A stretch of 64,000 bases of DNA from Pseudomonas viciae (lineage in GTDB: Bacteria > Pseudomonadota > Gammaproteobacteria > Pseudomonadales > Pseudomonadaceae). The stretch spans positions 2,826,001 to 2,890,000 of the forward strand of contig NZ_CP035088.1 in NCBI RefSeq assembly GCF_004786035.1, written 5' to 3'. The position numbers and the translations under genes are program-made. Below the pieces are notes generated by a model. The model saw only the letters and a list, made by a program, of their open reading frames with translations. It did not search any database and was not told the DNA's origin. This document shows, piece after piece, positions 30,562-37,442 of the stretch. Each line of letters opens with the position of its first letter. Position 1 is the first letter of the stretch.

Positions 30562-30929
30562 TGAAAGCCCCGAGCGCATTGCCCCTGGTGTATTCGTGTT
30601 CCGGTTGCTCCAACGTCGCGCAACTGGCCAACAGCGTTGCCCTGCGCCTGGACCGTGTCGGCCTGGCGGAGATGTCCTGCATTGTCGGGGTGGGCGGGCA
30701 TGTGGCGGCGCTGGTCAACAAGGCGCGCTCGGGGCGGCGGATCATTGCGCTGGACGGGTGTCCGTTGCAGTGCGTCCAGGCATGTTTGCAGCAGCATGAT
30801 CTGACGGCGGATGTGCATGTGATTTTGAGCCAGTTGGGGCTGCGCAAGCGTTTCGGGGTCGATTGTTCGCAAGAGGAGGGGGACGAGTTGTTCGAGCGGT
30901 TGATACCGATGATAGGCGTTGATCGATAA
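30561..30929 (+). CDS. DGC-domain putative zinc-binding protein coupled to ubiUVT
   Basis: The 122-residue protein has a DGC-type signature (LDGCPLQCVQAC) and an N-terminal CSGCSN motif, so cysteine-based metal binding is likely. Its ATG shares a base with the ubiT stop, so it is the fourth gene of the anaerobic ubiquinone operon. Its role is unknown. Candidates are metal or cluster supply for UbiUV, or a redox sensor; both are inference. Confidence 0.78.
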   Translation: MKAPSALPLVYSCSGCSNVAQLANSVALRLDRVGLAEMSCIVGVGGHVAALVNKARSGRRIIALDGCPLQCVQACLQQHDLTADVHVILSQLGLRKRFGVDCSQEEGDELFERLIPMIGVDR

Positions 30930-30962
30930 CCCGTGGCGAGGGCGCTTGCTCCCGCTGGGTCC

Positions 30963-31059
30963 TGTAGGCGCTGGCGAAGCCTGCGATCTTTTGATCTTTC
31001 GCTTGAGAATCAAGTGTCTGGGGAAAGATCGCAGCCTCGTTGCACTCGACAGCTCCTAC
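30963..31059. repeat. Pseudomonas-type inverted repeat with AAAGATCGCAG arms
   Basis: Arms CTGCGATCTT and AAGATCGCAG flank a spacer of about 40 bp, with outer GTAGG and CCTAC ends. The right end reaches into the stop codon of the minus-strand Dnr-like gene (31056-31058). Confidence 0.75.
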
Positions 31060-31733
31060 TGCTGGTAAGCCTCCAGCTCATCCTCGGCCAGGATGCGAAT
31101 GTTGCGCCGTTCCATGGCAATCAGGCCGCCATCCACCAGGCGATGAAGAATGCGCGAGAAGGTCTCCGGCTGAATCCCCAGCTTGGAGGCCACCAGGCGT
31201 TTGGACACCTGCAGCACCAACTGGCCGTCACGGGGATCGCGCTCCTGAAGCAGAAAGTTGATGACGCGCCGGCTGGCGCTGGCCAGGGTCAGGTTGTCGA
31301 TGTCCTTGAGGCGCTGGTGCAGATGGATGCTCATGCTCGCCAGGATTGCCAGGCAGACCTTTGGTTGGTCTTCCAGGGCGTTTCGGTAATGGTTGCCTTC
31401 GACACTCACCAGCACACTGTCCTTGATCGCCGACGCGCTGACCGGGTAGCACTTGGCCTGGCTGAACAGCAGGGCCTCGGCGAAGGTCTGGCCGGGCTGG
31501 ATGATCTCCACCAGGTTTTCCTGGCCTTCGCCGGTGACCCGATACAACTTGATCTGCCCACTGACCAGCAGGAAAAACCGCTTGGCCGGGTCGCCCTGAT
31601 GCATGAGCGTGCTGTTGCAGGGCAGGCGCTTGAGGACGGCGAGGTTGCACACTTCCTCGAAAATCCGCTCCGGCAACTGGCTGAACAAGTGGTGACGGCG
31701 CAACAGTAAAACGATGGAAGGGTGAGTCAGCAT
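31056..31733 (-). CDS. Second Dnr-like Crp/Fnr-family regulator
   Basis: The 225-residue protein has the same plan as Dnr: sensor domain with FFLLVSGQIKLYRV, dimer helix and a recognition helix ETFSRILHRL that should read the same TTGAT half-sites. It lacks the N-terminal cysteine cluster of Anr/FNR; only scattered cysteines occur. P. stutzeri carries several Dnr paralogues (DnrD, DnrE, DnrS), and this may be of that kind. GGAGG precedes the ATG by six bases. Confidence 0.85.
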   Translation of the reverse strand: MLTHPSIVLLLRRHHLFSQLPERIFEEVCNLAVLKRLPCNSTLMHQGDPAKRFFLLVSGQIKLYRVTGEGQENLVEIIQPGQTFAEALLFSQAKCYPVSASAIKDSVLVSVEGNHYRNALEDQPKVCLAILASMSIHLHQRLKDIDNLTLASASRRVINFLLQERDPRDGQLVLQVSKRLVASKLGIQPETFSRILHRLVDGGLIAMERRNIRILAEDELEAYQQ

Positions 31734-31737
31734 GGCG

Positions 31738-31754
31738 TACCTCCGCGTACCCTC
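31738..31754 (-). promoter_or_regulatory. Two NarL-like heptamers overlapping the ribosome site of the second Dnr-like gene
   Basis: TACCTCC (31738-31744) and TACCCTC (31748-31754) resemble the NarL heptamer TACYYMT and are spaced 10 bp apart. On the coding strand they form an imperfect tandem, GAGGGTACGC-GGAGGTACGC, that includes the Shine-Dalgarno. The match may be chance. Confidence 0.3.
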
Positions 31755-31839
31755 ATGGTAGGGCCCAAGGCGCCGCCGGCCTATGCCTCGGCAGGCCTAC
31801 CTCGGAAGAGGGATGGGCCCCCGCTCAAGACACAAACCT

Positions 31840-31932
31840 TGTGGGAGCAAAGCTTGCTCGCGATAGCGGTGGGGCAGCTTGCCGGGGTGTTGAATGTGCC
31901 GCCGCCTTCGCGAGCAAGCTGTGCTCCCACAG
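31840..31932. repeat. REPIN between the second Dnr-like gene and narL
   Basis: Inverted arms TGTGGGAGCAAAGCTTGCTC and its near complement flank a spacer of about 45 bp. It sits 20 bases past the narL stop. Confidence 0.85.
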
Positions 31933-31951
31933 GGGGGATGTGCTGGCTGGG

Positions 31952-32599
31952 CTAGCCCGCTCCGCGCAGATGCTCCATGGCCCATACGGCCGCTTCGACC
32001 CGTGAACGCAGGCCGAGCTTGTGCAGCAGGTTTTTCACATGGACCTTGACCGTGCCTTCGGTGATGCCCAGTTTGTGGCCGATGACTTTGTTGCTGTAGC
32101 CGCCAGCAATGGTCTTGAGCACCTGGCGTTCGCGCTCGGTCAGTTCCACATCGGTCTGGCGCGGCGGGGAGCGCAGGGCTTGGGCCATGACGCGGGTCAG
32201 GCCGGGGCTGATCACCAGCGCGCCGTTGAGGGCGTCGCGGATGTACTGGATCAGCAGTTCAGGCTCCATGTCCTTGAGCAGGTAGCCGTTGGCGTCCAGG
32301 CGCAGGGCATCGCGGATGTCGTCTTCGGCGTCGGACACGGTGAACAGCAACACCTTGCCGGTGTAGTGCATGGCGCGTAGCCGACGCAGGGTTTCGATGC
32401 CGTTCATCTGCGGCATGTTGTTGTCCAGCAGCACCAGATCGGGCTTGAGCGGTTCGATCAGCGTCAGGGCTTCTTCGCCGTGGCTGGCTTCGCCGACGAT
32501 CTGCAAATCGTCTTCAAGCTCAAGCATCTGGCGGATCCCGCGACGCATCATCGGGTGATCGTCGACCAATAGCAAGGTGTGACGCAGAGGGGCGTTCAT
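31952..32599 (-). CDS. narL: NarL, nitrate response regulator
   Basis: The 215-residue protein has a receiver domain (LLLVDDHPMMRR, phospho-acceptor D59 in LVLLDNNMP) and a C-terminal LuxR/NarL helix-turn-helix (LTERERQVLKTIAGGYSNKVIGHKL). It is phosphorylated by NarX and should bind TACYYMT heptamers such as those before narK1. It overlaps narX by four bases. Confidence 0.95.
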   Translation of the reverse strand: MNAPLRHTLLLVDDHPMMRRGIRQMLELEDDLQIVGEASHGEEALTLIEPLKPDLVLLDNNMPQMNGIETLRRLRAMHYTGKVLLFTVSDAEDDIRDALRLDANGYLLKDMEPELLIQYIRDALNGALVISPGLTRVMAQALRSPPRQTDVELTERERQVLKTIAGGYSNKVIGHKLGITEGTVKVHVKNLLHKLGLRSRVEAAVWAMEHLRGAG

Positions 32600-34395
32600 G
32601 TTGCGAGGCCTTCGGTGTGTTGGCCCAGGAATTCCGGTTGGAAATGCACCTGGATACGGGTGCCCTGGGGGGCTCGGGAGAGAATCTGCAATTGGCCGCG
32701 CAGGCTGCGGGCCCGTTCGTTCATGATGTTCAGCCCATGGTGTTCGCGCTGGTCGACCTCGCCGCTAAAGCCCCGGCCATCGTCTTCGATCGACAGCCGC
32801 ACCGTCTCGCCTTCCTGGCGCAGTTCGAGCCAGGCGTTCTCGGCATGGGCATGGCGCAGGCAGTTGGACAGGGCCTCACGGGTGATCTGCAGGATGTGGA
32901 TTTGCTCACTGGCTGACAGCTCGAAAGCCAGGGTGTCAACGAACAGGTGCACTTTGAAGTCGCCTCGGTTGGAGAACTCTTCAGCGGTGTCCTTGAGCTC
33001 CTCGACCAGGCCGTCGTCGTGGATCTGCAGGCGGAAGGTCGTCAGCAATTCGCGCAACTGGCGGTAGGCGTTGTTGAGGCCTTCGCGCAGTTCGCCGGTG
33101 ACGGTCTCCAGGGTTTGCACCGGCTCGCCCCGACGCATCAGGGTCTGCATGCGGCTGACTTGCAGCTTCATGTACGACAAAGCCTGGGCCAGGGAATCAT
33201 GCAGCTCGCGGGCAATGATTGTGCGCTCATCGAGCAGCAGCAGGCGATGGTCCTGTTCACGCTGGCGCTTGAGCGACAGTGATGTGCCAATCAGGTTCGC
33301 CAAGGCTTGGATCAGTGCGGTTTCCCAGGGTTGCGCCGTGTGGCCGTCGACAAAATGCGCCTTGAGTTCACCCAGTTCATTGCCCTGGTTACTGATGCTG
33401 AACGTCTGCGGACGAGCGGTGTGATGTTTCTGGCAGGTGGCGCAATCGCTGCTGGCGCACACCTCGCGGCTGTTGGCGCCATGCAGGGCCAGCAGTTGCC
33501 GGGCCGGTGCCTGCAATTGCCCTTGCAGGCACAGCGATAGACGCAGGCCAGGGAGTCGCTGTTGGAAGCGCCGGATCAATTCATCGAGCCCTTCGGCGTT
33601 GGCCTGGCGGGTGGCGAGGTTGCGGCTGCTCTGATACAGCAACTCCAGGGCGGCATTGGCCTGTTGCAGGTTCAGGGTCTTTTGCTGGACCTGGTTTTCC
33701 AAGGTGCGGTGGGATTGCTCAATGGTCTCGGCCATGGTGTTGAAGCTCGTCGCCAACTGGCCCAACTCATCCGCGGATTGATGATTGACCCGTACCTGGA
33801 ACTCGCCACGGCGAAAGCGCTGGGTGGCTTCCACCAATTCCTGCAAGGGTGTGACCACGCCGTACTGCAACTCATACAGGCCGATCAGCAGGATGATCAT
33901 GGTGCTGAACAGCGCCATGCCCTGGATCGTCTGTTGCCAGCCCTGTTTGTGTTCGCTCTGGCGTTGCAGCAGGGTGACAAATTGGTCCAGTTGCTCAACG
34001 AAAGAGCTGGCGCTGGCCTGGAAAAACGCCGCATCGCCGCGCTCGATGGCCGGTCGCAAGGTCTGGTTCCAGCGTTGCACAAGGTTCTGGTAGCTCTGGT
34101 GCAGGGAGGTTGTCGGCCCATCTTCCAGCACGGCGCGCAAGGCGGGGCTGTCGAGGCGCTGTTGCAGGCTGTCGATGATTGCCGGGACCTCACCGGTGGC
34201 CCCGGCCGCCAGTTTCCAGCTCAGGTGGTAGGTCTCCATGCGTACGGAGCCGGCAGTGTTGATGGCCGCGGCGTCGCCCTGGCTGAACCAGGCGATCAAC
34301 CCGGCGCTCAACGAACTGGCCAGGGCGAGGATGGCGATGAGGATCACCGCCACGCCGGCGCGAGCGGGCAGGGAGCTGCGCAGCCAGCCCATCAT
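32596..34395 (-). CDS. narX: NarX, nitrate/nitrite sensor kinase
   Basis: The 599-residue membrane kinase has two transmembrane helices (about 14-36 and 160-178) around a periplasmic four-helix sensor with the nitrate-binding P-box (NTAGSVRMETY). HAMP, a central module with a cysteine cluster (CASSDCATC) and a HisKA_3/HATPase domain with ARELHDSLAQALSY follow. It faces narK1 across a 303-bp control region. Confidence 0.95.
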   Translation of the reverse strand: MMGWLRSSLPARAGVAVILIAILALASSLSAGLIAWFSQGDAAAINTAGSVRMETYHLSWKLAAGATGEVPAIIDSLQQRLDSPALRAVLEDGPTTSLHQSYQNLVQRWNQTLRPAIERGDAAFFQASASSFVEQLDQFVTLLQRQSEHKQGWQQTIQGMALFSTMIILLIGLYELQYGVVTPLQELVEATQRFRRGEFQVRVNHQSADELGQLATSFNTMAETIEQSHRTLENQVQQKTLNLQQANAALELLYQSSRNLATRQANAEGLDELIRRFQQRLPGLRLSLCLQGQLQAPARQLLALHGANSREVCASSDCATCQKHHTARPQTFSISNQGNELGELKAHFVDGHTAQPWETALIQALANLIGTSLSLKRQREQDHRLLLLDERTIIARELHDSLAQALSYMKLQVSRMQTLMRRGEPVQTLETVTGELREGLNNAYRQLRELLTTFRLQIHDDGLVEELKDTAEEFSNRGDFKVHLFVDTLAFELSASEQIHILQITREALSNCLRHAHAENAWLELRQEGETVRLSIEDDGRGFSGEVDQREHHGLNIMNERARSLRGQLQILSRAPQGTRIQVHFQPEFLGQHTEGLAT

Positions 34396-34478
34396 TGAGG
34401 CTGACTCTGCAAGAAAATCTGAAACCCGAACATGGGCGACGCCTGGACCTGGGGTGTAGTCGCCGATCCTTGGCGTAC

Positions 34479-34494
34479 TACCTCTAAAGAGTTG
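34479..34494. promoter_or_regulatory. Distal NarL 7-2-7 site
   Basis: TACCTCTAAAGAGTTG fits the 7-2-7 plan with a good left heptamer and a weaker right one. Its centre is about -191 from the predicted narK1 start. Confidence 0.6.
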
Positions 34495-34531
34495 CCCGCC
34501 GCTCCGTTTCGATAAAAGCTTCGGCAGACGT

Positions 34532-34544
34532 GATCAAGATGTTG
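34532..34544 (+). promoter_or_regulatory. Candidate IHF site in the narK1 control region
   Basis: GATCAAGATGTTG matches WATCAA-N4-TTR at all but the first base. It lies between the two NarL sites at about -140, where DNA bending would bring the distal NarL site close to the promoter. Confidence 0.5.
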
Positions 34545-34557
34545 ATAAATAAAGGGT

Positions 34558-34571
34558 TTTATCGATATCAG
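34558..34571. promoter_or_regulatory. Weak FNR-like box that may serve narXL
   Basis: TTTATCGATATCAG has one mismatch in each half-site. No convincing -10 is seen toward narX, so its use is uncertain. Confidence 0.35.
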
Positions 34572-34575
34572 GGTC

Positions 34576-34591
34576 TACCTCCTTAGAGGTA
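34576..34591. promoter_or_regulatory. Proximal NarL 7-2-7 site
   Basis: TACCTCCTTAGAGGTA is a near-perfect inverted repeat of NarL heptamers with a two-base spacer. Its centre is about -94 from the predicted narK1 start. Confidence 0.85.
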
Positions 34592-34629
34592 GGCGGGCCA
34601 AGCATAGGCCAGTACCGCCTTGGGGCACG

Positions 34630-34671
34630 TTGACCCAGGTCAAGTTTTTGCGGGGTTCGCATCACTAGGCT
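34630..34671 (+). promoter_or_regulatory. Anr-type narK1K2GHJI promoter
   Basis: TTGACCCAGGTCAA at 34630-34643 is an FNR-type box with symmetric TTGAC/GTCAA halves. TAGGCT at 34666-34671 is a fair -10, 29.5 bp from the box centre, giving a start near 34678 and a leader of about 21-24 bases. Confidence 0.88.
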
Positions 34672-34698
34672 GCGCTCATCGAACTGACGGAGTGCATC

Positions 34699-36003
34699 GT
34701 GATGCGAGCGCAAATGCAACAAGGGCTGGTACTAGGGATGAGTACCCTGGCCTTCACCGTGTGCTTCATGGTCTGGATGATGTTTGCCGTGCTCGGCGTC
34801 CCGATCAAGGAAATGCTGGCCCTCAACGAAACCCAATTCGGCCTGTTGGCCGCCACCCCGGTGCTGACCGGTTCGCTGGTGCGTTTGCCCCTGGGCCTTC
34901 TGACCGACCGCTTTGGCGGACGGATCGTGTTCTTCCTGCTGATGCTCTCCTGCGTGTTGCCGCTGTACCTGATCACCCTGGCGACCGCTTTCTGGCAGTT
35001 CCTGGTGCTGGGCCTGTTCGTCGGCCTGGCCGGTGGTTCGTTCTCGGTGGGCATCGCCTACGTCGCCAAATGGTTCGACAAGCAGAACCAGGGTTTCGCC
35101 ATGGGCGTCTTCGGTGCGGGCAACGCGGGGGCTGCGGTGACCAAGTTCCTCGCTCCGGCGTTGATCGCCTTCGGCTCCTGGCACCTGGTGCCGAAAGTGT
35201 TCAGCGCCATCCTGTTCATCACTGCGCTGCTGTTCTGGTTTCTCACCAGCGAGAAAAAGGAACACAGCGGCACTGGCGGCGCCACGTTGCGCGAGCAATT
35301 GAAAACCTTGAAAGAACCGGCGGTGTGGCGCTACTGCCAGTACTACTCGATCGTGTTCGGCGGCTACGTGGCCCTGGCCCTGTGGATGACCAAGTACTAC
35401 GTGCAGGAATACGGTTTCAGCCTGCAAAGCGCAGCGCTGCTGGCGGCGTGTTTCTCCCTGCCCGGCGGCGTGCTGCGGGCCGTCGGCGGCTGGATGTCCG
35501 ACCGCTGGGGTGCCCAGAGCGTGACCTGGTGGGTGTTGTGGGTCAGCTGGATCTGCCTGTTCCTGCTGTCCTACCCCCAGACCCAACTGCAAGTGCAGAC
35601 CGTCAACGGCCTCGTCGACTTCCACATCGGCCTCAGCGCCACGCTGTTCACCGTGCTGCTGTTCGTGATGGGCATCGCCTTCGCGTTCGGCAAGGCCTCG
35701 GTCTTCAAATACATCGCCAACGACTACCCGAAAAACATGGGTGCGGTGTCCGGCATCGTCGGCCTGGCCGGCGGCTTGGGTGGGTTCGTGCTGCCGATCA
35801 TGTTTGGCGCCCTGGTGGACCTCACCGGCGTGCGCTCGTCCTGCTTCATGTTGATGTACGGCGTGGTCTGGGTCTCCCTGATCTGGATGTACCTGAGCGA
35901 AGTGCGCAAGCGCCCGCTGCTGGGTAAACAAGCGCCGGCCAGTCAGTCCCCGTTTTCCAGCATTGCCCAAGGAGAAGAACATGTCCGTTCTGCAAACGCC
36001 TGA
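34699..36003 (+). CDS. narK1: NarK1, MFS nitrate transporter
   Basis: The 434-residue protein has twelve membrane segments of the nitrate/nitrite porter family, with the family motifs GVGNAGA-like GAGNAGAAVTKF and GLAGGLGGFVLP. NarK1-type proteins are thought to import nitrate with protons. GTG at 34699 or ATG at 34702 can start it; GGAG at 34689 fits both. It overlaps narK2 by 23 bases. Confidence 0.93.
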   Translation: MMRAQMQQGLVLGMSTLAFTVCFMVWMMFAVLGVPIKEMLALNETQFGLLAATPVLTGSLVRLPLGLLTDRFGGRIVFFLLMLSCVLPLYLITLATAFWQFLVLGLFVGLAGGSFSVGIAYVAKWFDKQNQGFAMGVFGAGNAGAAVTKFLAPALIAFGSWHLVPKVFSAILFITALLFWFLTSEKKEHSGTGGATLREQLKTLKEPAVWRYCQYYSIVFGGYVALALWMTKYYVQEYGFSLQSAALLAACFSLPGGVLRAVGGWMSDRWGAQSVTWWVLWVSWICLFLLSYPQTQLQVQTVNGLVDFHIGLSATLFTVLLFVMGIAFAFGKASVFKYIANDYPKNMGAVSGIVGLAGGLGGFVLPIMFGALVDLTGVRSSCFMLMYGVVWVSLIWMYLSEVRKRPLLGKQAPASQSPFSSIAQGEEHVRSANA

Positions 36004-37378
36004 AAAAGGCCCGGTCATTCATGACTGGCGCCCGGAAGACCCTGCATTCTGGGGGCGCAGCGGCAAACAGACCGCACGCCGTAATCTGTGGATTTCCATC
36101 CCGGCGCTGTTGTTGGCCTTCGCGGTGTGGATGGTCTGGAGCACGGTGATCGTGCGCCTGAACGCCATCGGCTTCAGCTTCACCACTGACCAGCTGTTCT
36201 GGCTGGCGGCCCTGCCGGGGCTGTCCGGCGCGACCTTGCGCATCTTCTATTCGTTCATGGTGCCGATCTTCGGTGGCCGGCGCTGGACCGCCCTGAGCAC
36301 CGCGTCGCTGCTGGTGCCTGCGCTGTGGATGGGCTTCGCCGTGCAGGATCCGGCCACGCCTTATAGCGTGTTCGTACTGATCGCGCTGCTCTGCGGTTTT
36401 GGGGGCGGCAACTTCGCCTCGAGCATGTCCAACATCAGCTTCTTCTACCCCAAGTCCCAGCAGGGCACCGCCCTGGGCCTGAACGCCGGGCTGGGTAACC
36501 TGGGTGTGTCGGTGATGCAGTTCAGCGTGCCGCTGGTGATCTCCTTCGGTGTGTTCGGCTTCATGGGCGGCCAGCCACAGGTGTTGGCCGACGGCAGCTC
36601 GTTGTGGCTGCAAAACGCCGGTTTCATCTGGGTGCCGTTCATCCTCGCCGTGACCCTGATTGCCTGGTTCGGCATGAACGACCTGTCCAGCGCCCGCGCT
36701 TCGTTCAGCGAGCAGGCAGTGATTTTCAAGCGCAAGCACAACTGGCTGATGTGCTGGTTGTACCTGGCAACCTTCGGCTCGTTCATCGGTTTCTCTGCCG
36801 CCTTTCCACTGCTGATCAAGACCTCGTTCCCGGAAGTCATCGCGCTGAAATTCGCCTTCCTCGGCCCGCTGGTCGGTGCCTTGGTGCGGCCACTGGGCGG
36901 CTGGCTGGCGGACAAGCTCGGTGGGGCGAAGGTCACCCTGTGGAACTTCGTCCTGATGATCGCGATGGTCTTCGGCGTCCTGCACTTTTTGCCGCAGAAC
37001 GGCCAGGGTGGCAGCTTCTACGGCTTCCTGGGGATGTTCATGTTGCTGTTCATCACCACCGGCGTGGGCAACGGTTCCACCTTCCGGATGATCCCGGTGA
37101 TCTTCCGCACCCTGCATGAAAAAGCCGCCCTGGGCAAAAAGCCCGAGGTACGCGAGCAAGCGCTCAAGAACGCCGGCAAGGAATCGGCCGCGGTGCTGGG
37201 TTTCAGCTCGGCCATGGGCGCCTTTGGGGCGTTCTTCATTCCCAAATCATTTGGCACTTCGATGGCCCTGACCGGCGGCCCGGAGATGGCCTTCTACATG
37301 TTCGTCGGCTTTTACCTGAGCTGCATCGTGGTGACTTGGTGGTGGTACGCCCGCAAGGGCGCCGCGACACCTTGCTAA
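35981..37378 (+). CDS. narK2: NarK2, MFS nitrate/nitrite antiporter
   Basis: The 465-residue protein belongs to the NarK2 branch, with a longer hydrophilic N-terminus (MSVLQTPEKGPVIHDWRPED) and the signatures GFGGGNFASSMSNISFF and GLGNLGVSVMQF. NarK2 in Pseudomonas exchanges external nitrate for internal nitrite. AAGGAGA precedes the ATG. It is followed by a hairpin and then narG. Confidence 0.94.
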   Translation: MSVLQTPEKGPVIHDWRPEDPAFWGRSGKQTARRNLWISIPALLLAFAVWMVWSTVIVRLNAIGFSFTTDQLFWLAALPGLSGATLRIFYSFMVPIFGGRRWTALSTASLLVPALWMGFAVQDPATPYSVFVLIALLCGFGGGNFASSMSNISFFYPKSQQGTALGLNAGLGNLGVSVMQFSVPLVISFGVFGFMGGQPQVLADGSSLWLQNAGFIWVPFILAVTLIAWFGMNDLSSARASFSEQAVIFKRKHNWLMCWLYLATFGSFIGFSAAFPLLIKTSFPEVIALKFAFLGPLVGALVRPLGGWLADKLGGAKVTLWNFVLMIAMVFGVLHFLPQNGQGGSFYGFLGMFMLLFITTGVGNGSTFRMIPVIFRTLHEKAALGKKPEVREQALKNAGKESAAVLGFSSAMGAFGAFFIPKSFGTSMALTGGPEMAFYMFVGFYLSCIVVTWWWYARKGAATPC

Positions 37379-37399
37379 GCCGAACCTAAACCTGCGTGG

Positions 37400-37417
37400 G
37401 CGGGGCGCAGACCCCGC
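37400..37417 (+). other. Stem-loop between narK2 and narG
   Basis: GCGGGG (37400-37405) and CCCCGC (37412-37417) form a stem with a six-base loop in the 64-bp gap. There is no T-run, so it is more likely an mRNA processing or stability element than a terminator. Confidence 0.5.
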
Positions 37418-37442
37418 GGAGCAAGCCTGAGAGGAACACACT

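Noticed and set aside
31000..31014. CTTGAGAATCAAG as an FNR-type box near the end of the second Dnr-like gene
   Set aside because: The half-sites are only three bases apart instead of the needed spacing, and the sequence is part of a dispersed repeat.
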